Assembly: GCA_002293705.1 (NCBI GenBank)
Contig: DBDT01000010.1
Span: 1-13,163, forward strand
Direction of reading: 5' to 3'
Source: Candidatus Woesebacteria bacterium UBA925
GTDB lineage: Bacteria; Patescibacteriota; Microgenomatia; UBA8517
DNA length: 13,163 nucleotides
Part shown: positions 13,162 through 13,163 of the stretch, piece after piece
Numbering within the stretch: the stretch's first letter is position 1
How the letters are laid out: the number at the start of each line of letters is the position of its first letter
Made by a program: the position numbers and the translations under genes
The notes under the pieces: model-generated
The model's input: the letters and a program-made list of their open reading frames with translations, nothing else
Told to the model about the DNA's origin: nothing
The model's database searches: none

Positions 13162-13163
13162 CT
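13145..13163. other. Untrimmed Tn5/Nextera mosaic-end adapter at the contig end
   Basis: The last 19 bases match the Tn5 mosaic end CTGTCTCTTATACACATCT at 18 of 19 positions (only T to G at position 17), including the first 16 without mismatch, and lie exactly at the window edge. This is what an untrimmed tagmentation adapter looks like in an assembled contig, not a native transposon end. Confidence 0.9.

Overview
The window reads as chromosomal DNA of a small-genome bacterium, most likely from the Candidate Phyla Radiation (Patescibacteria; a Microgenomates- or WWE3-like lineage is my guess). The reasons are an AspRS C-terminus of archaeal type, very tight gene packing (gaps of 2-5 bp, an ATGA overlap, convergent genes sharing stop-codon bases), several short lineage-type hypothetical proteins, and a near-total lack of Shine-Dalgarno sequences. 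TGA is used as a stop, so the code is standard (not code 25). There are no mobile elements, CRISPR arrays, tRNA or rRNA genes, and no gene-free stretch longer than about 140 bp.

Layout. 1-1223 (+): 3' end of aspS, then a D,D-carboxypeptidase of the PBP5/S11 family. 1220-2272 (-): a membrane-anchored protein of unknown function that converges on the carboxypeptidase and shares its stop-codon bases. 2350-6496 (+): a five-gene run with gltX, an anchored protein with a likely double-psi beta-barrel, a small helical protein, a DUF4258-like protein and a PQQ-type sugar/sorbosone dehydrogenase. 6542-6964 (-): an anchored cytochrome b5-domain protein, convergent with the dehydrogenase. 7035-8861 (+): a two-gene unit with a Na+/Ca2+-exchanger-type antiporter and a COG0523 (CobW-type) metallochaperone GTPase. 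8872-12566 (-): tRNA-dihydrouridine synthase, CcdA, an anchored thioredoxin-like protein, a PIG-L/LmbE deacetylase and a SpoU/TrmH methyltransferase, listed here 3' to 5' in transcription order. 12706-end (-): a histidine-phosphatase fragment. The last 19 bases match the Tn5/Nextera mosaic end at 18 of 19 positions and are almost certainly untrimmed adapter.

How the genes work together. Three functional pairs can be proposed. CcdA and the thioredoxin-like protein form an extracytoplasmic thiol-redox route. The antiporter and the COG0523 GTPase suggest a divalent-metal homeostasis unit. The anchored sugar dehydrogenase and the anchored cytochrome b5, which are convergent neighbours, could form a surface electron-transfer pair.

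The most striking global signal is in initiation. Nearly every gene that starts a transcription unit carries a -10-like hexamer (TANNNT, several with an extended TGn) ending only 5-8 nt before its ATG, and none of the recognised genes has a convincing Shine-Dalgarno. This predicts mostly leaderless transcription. The pattern also decides several start codons, where I moved the start from a GTG/TTG or upstream ATG to the ATG next to the hexamer.
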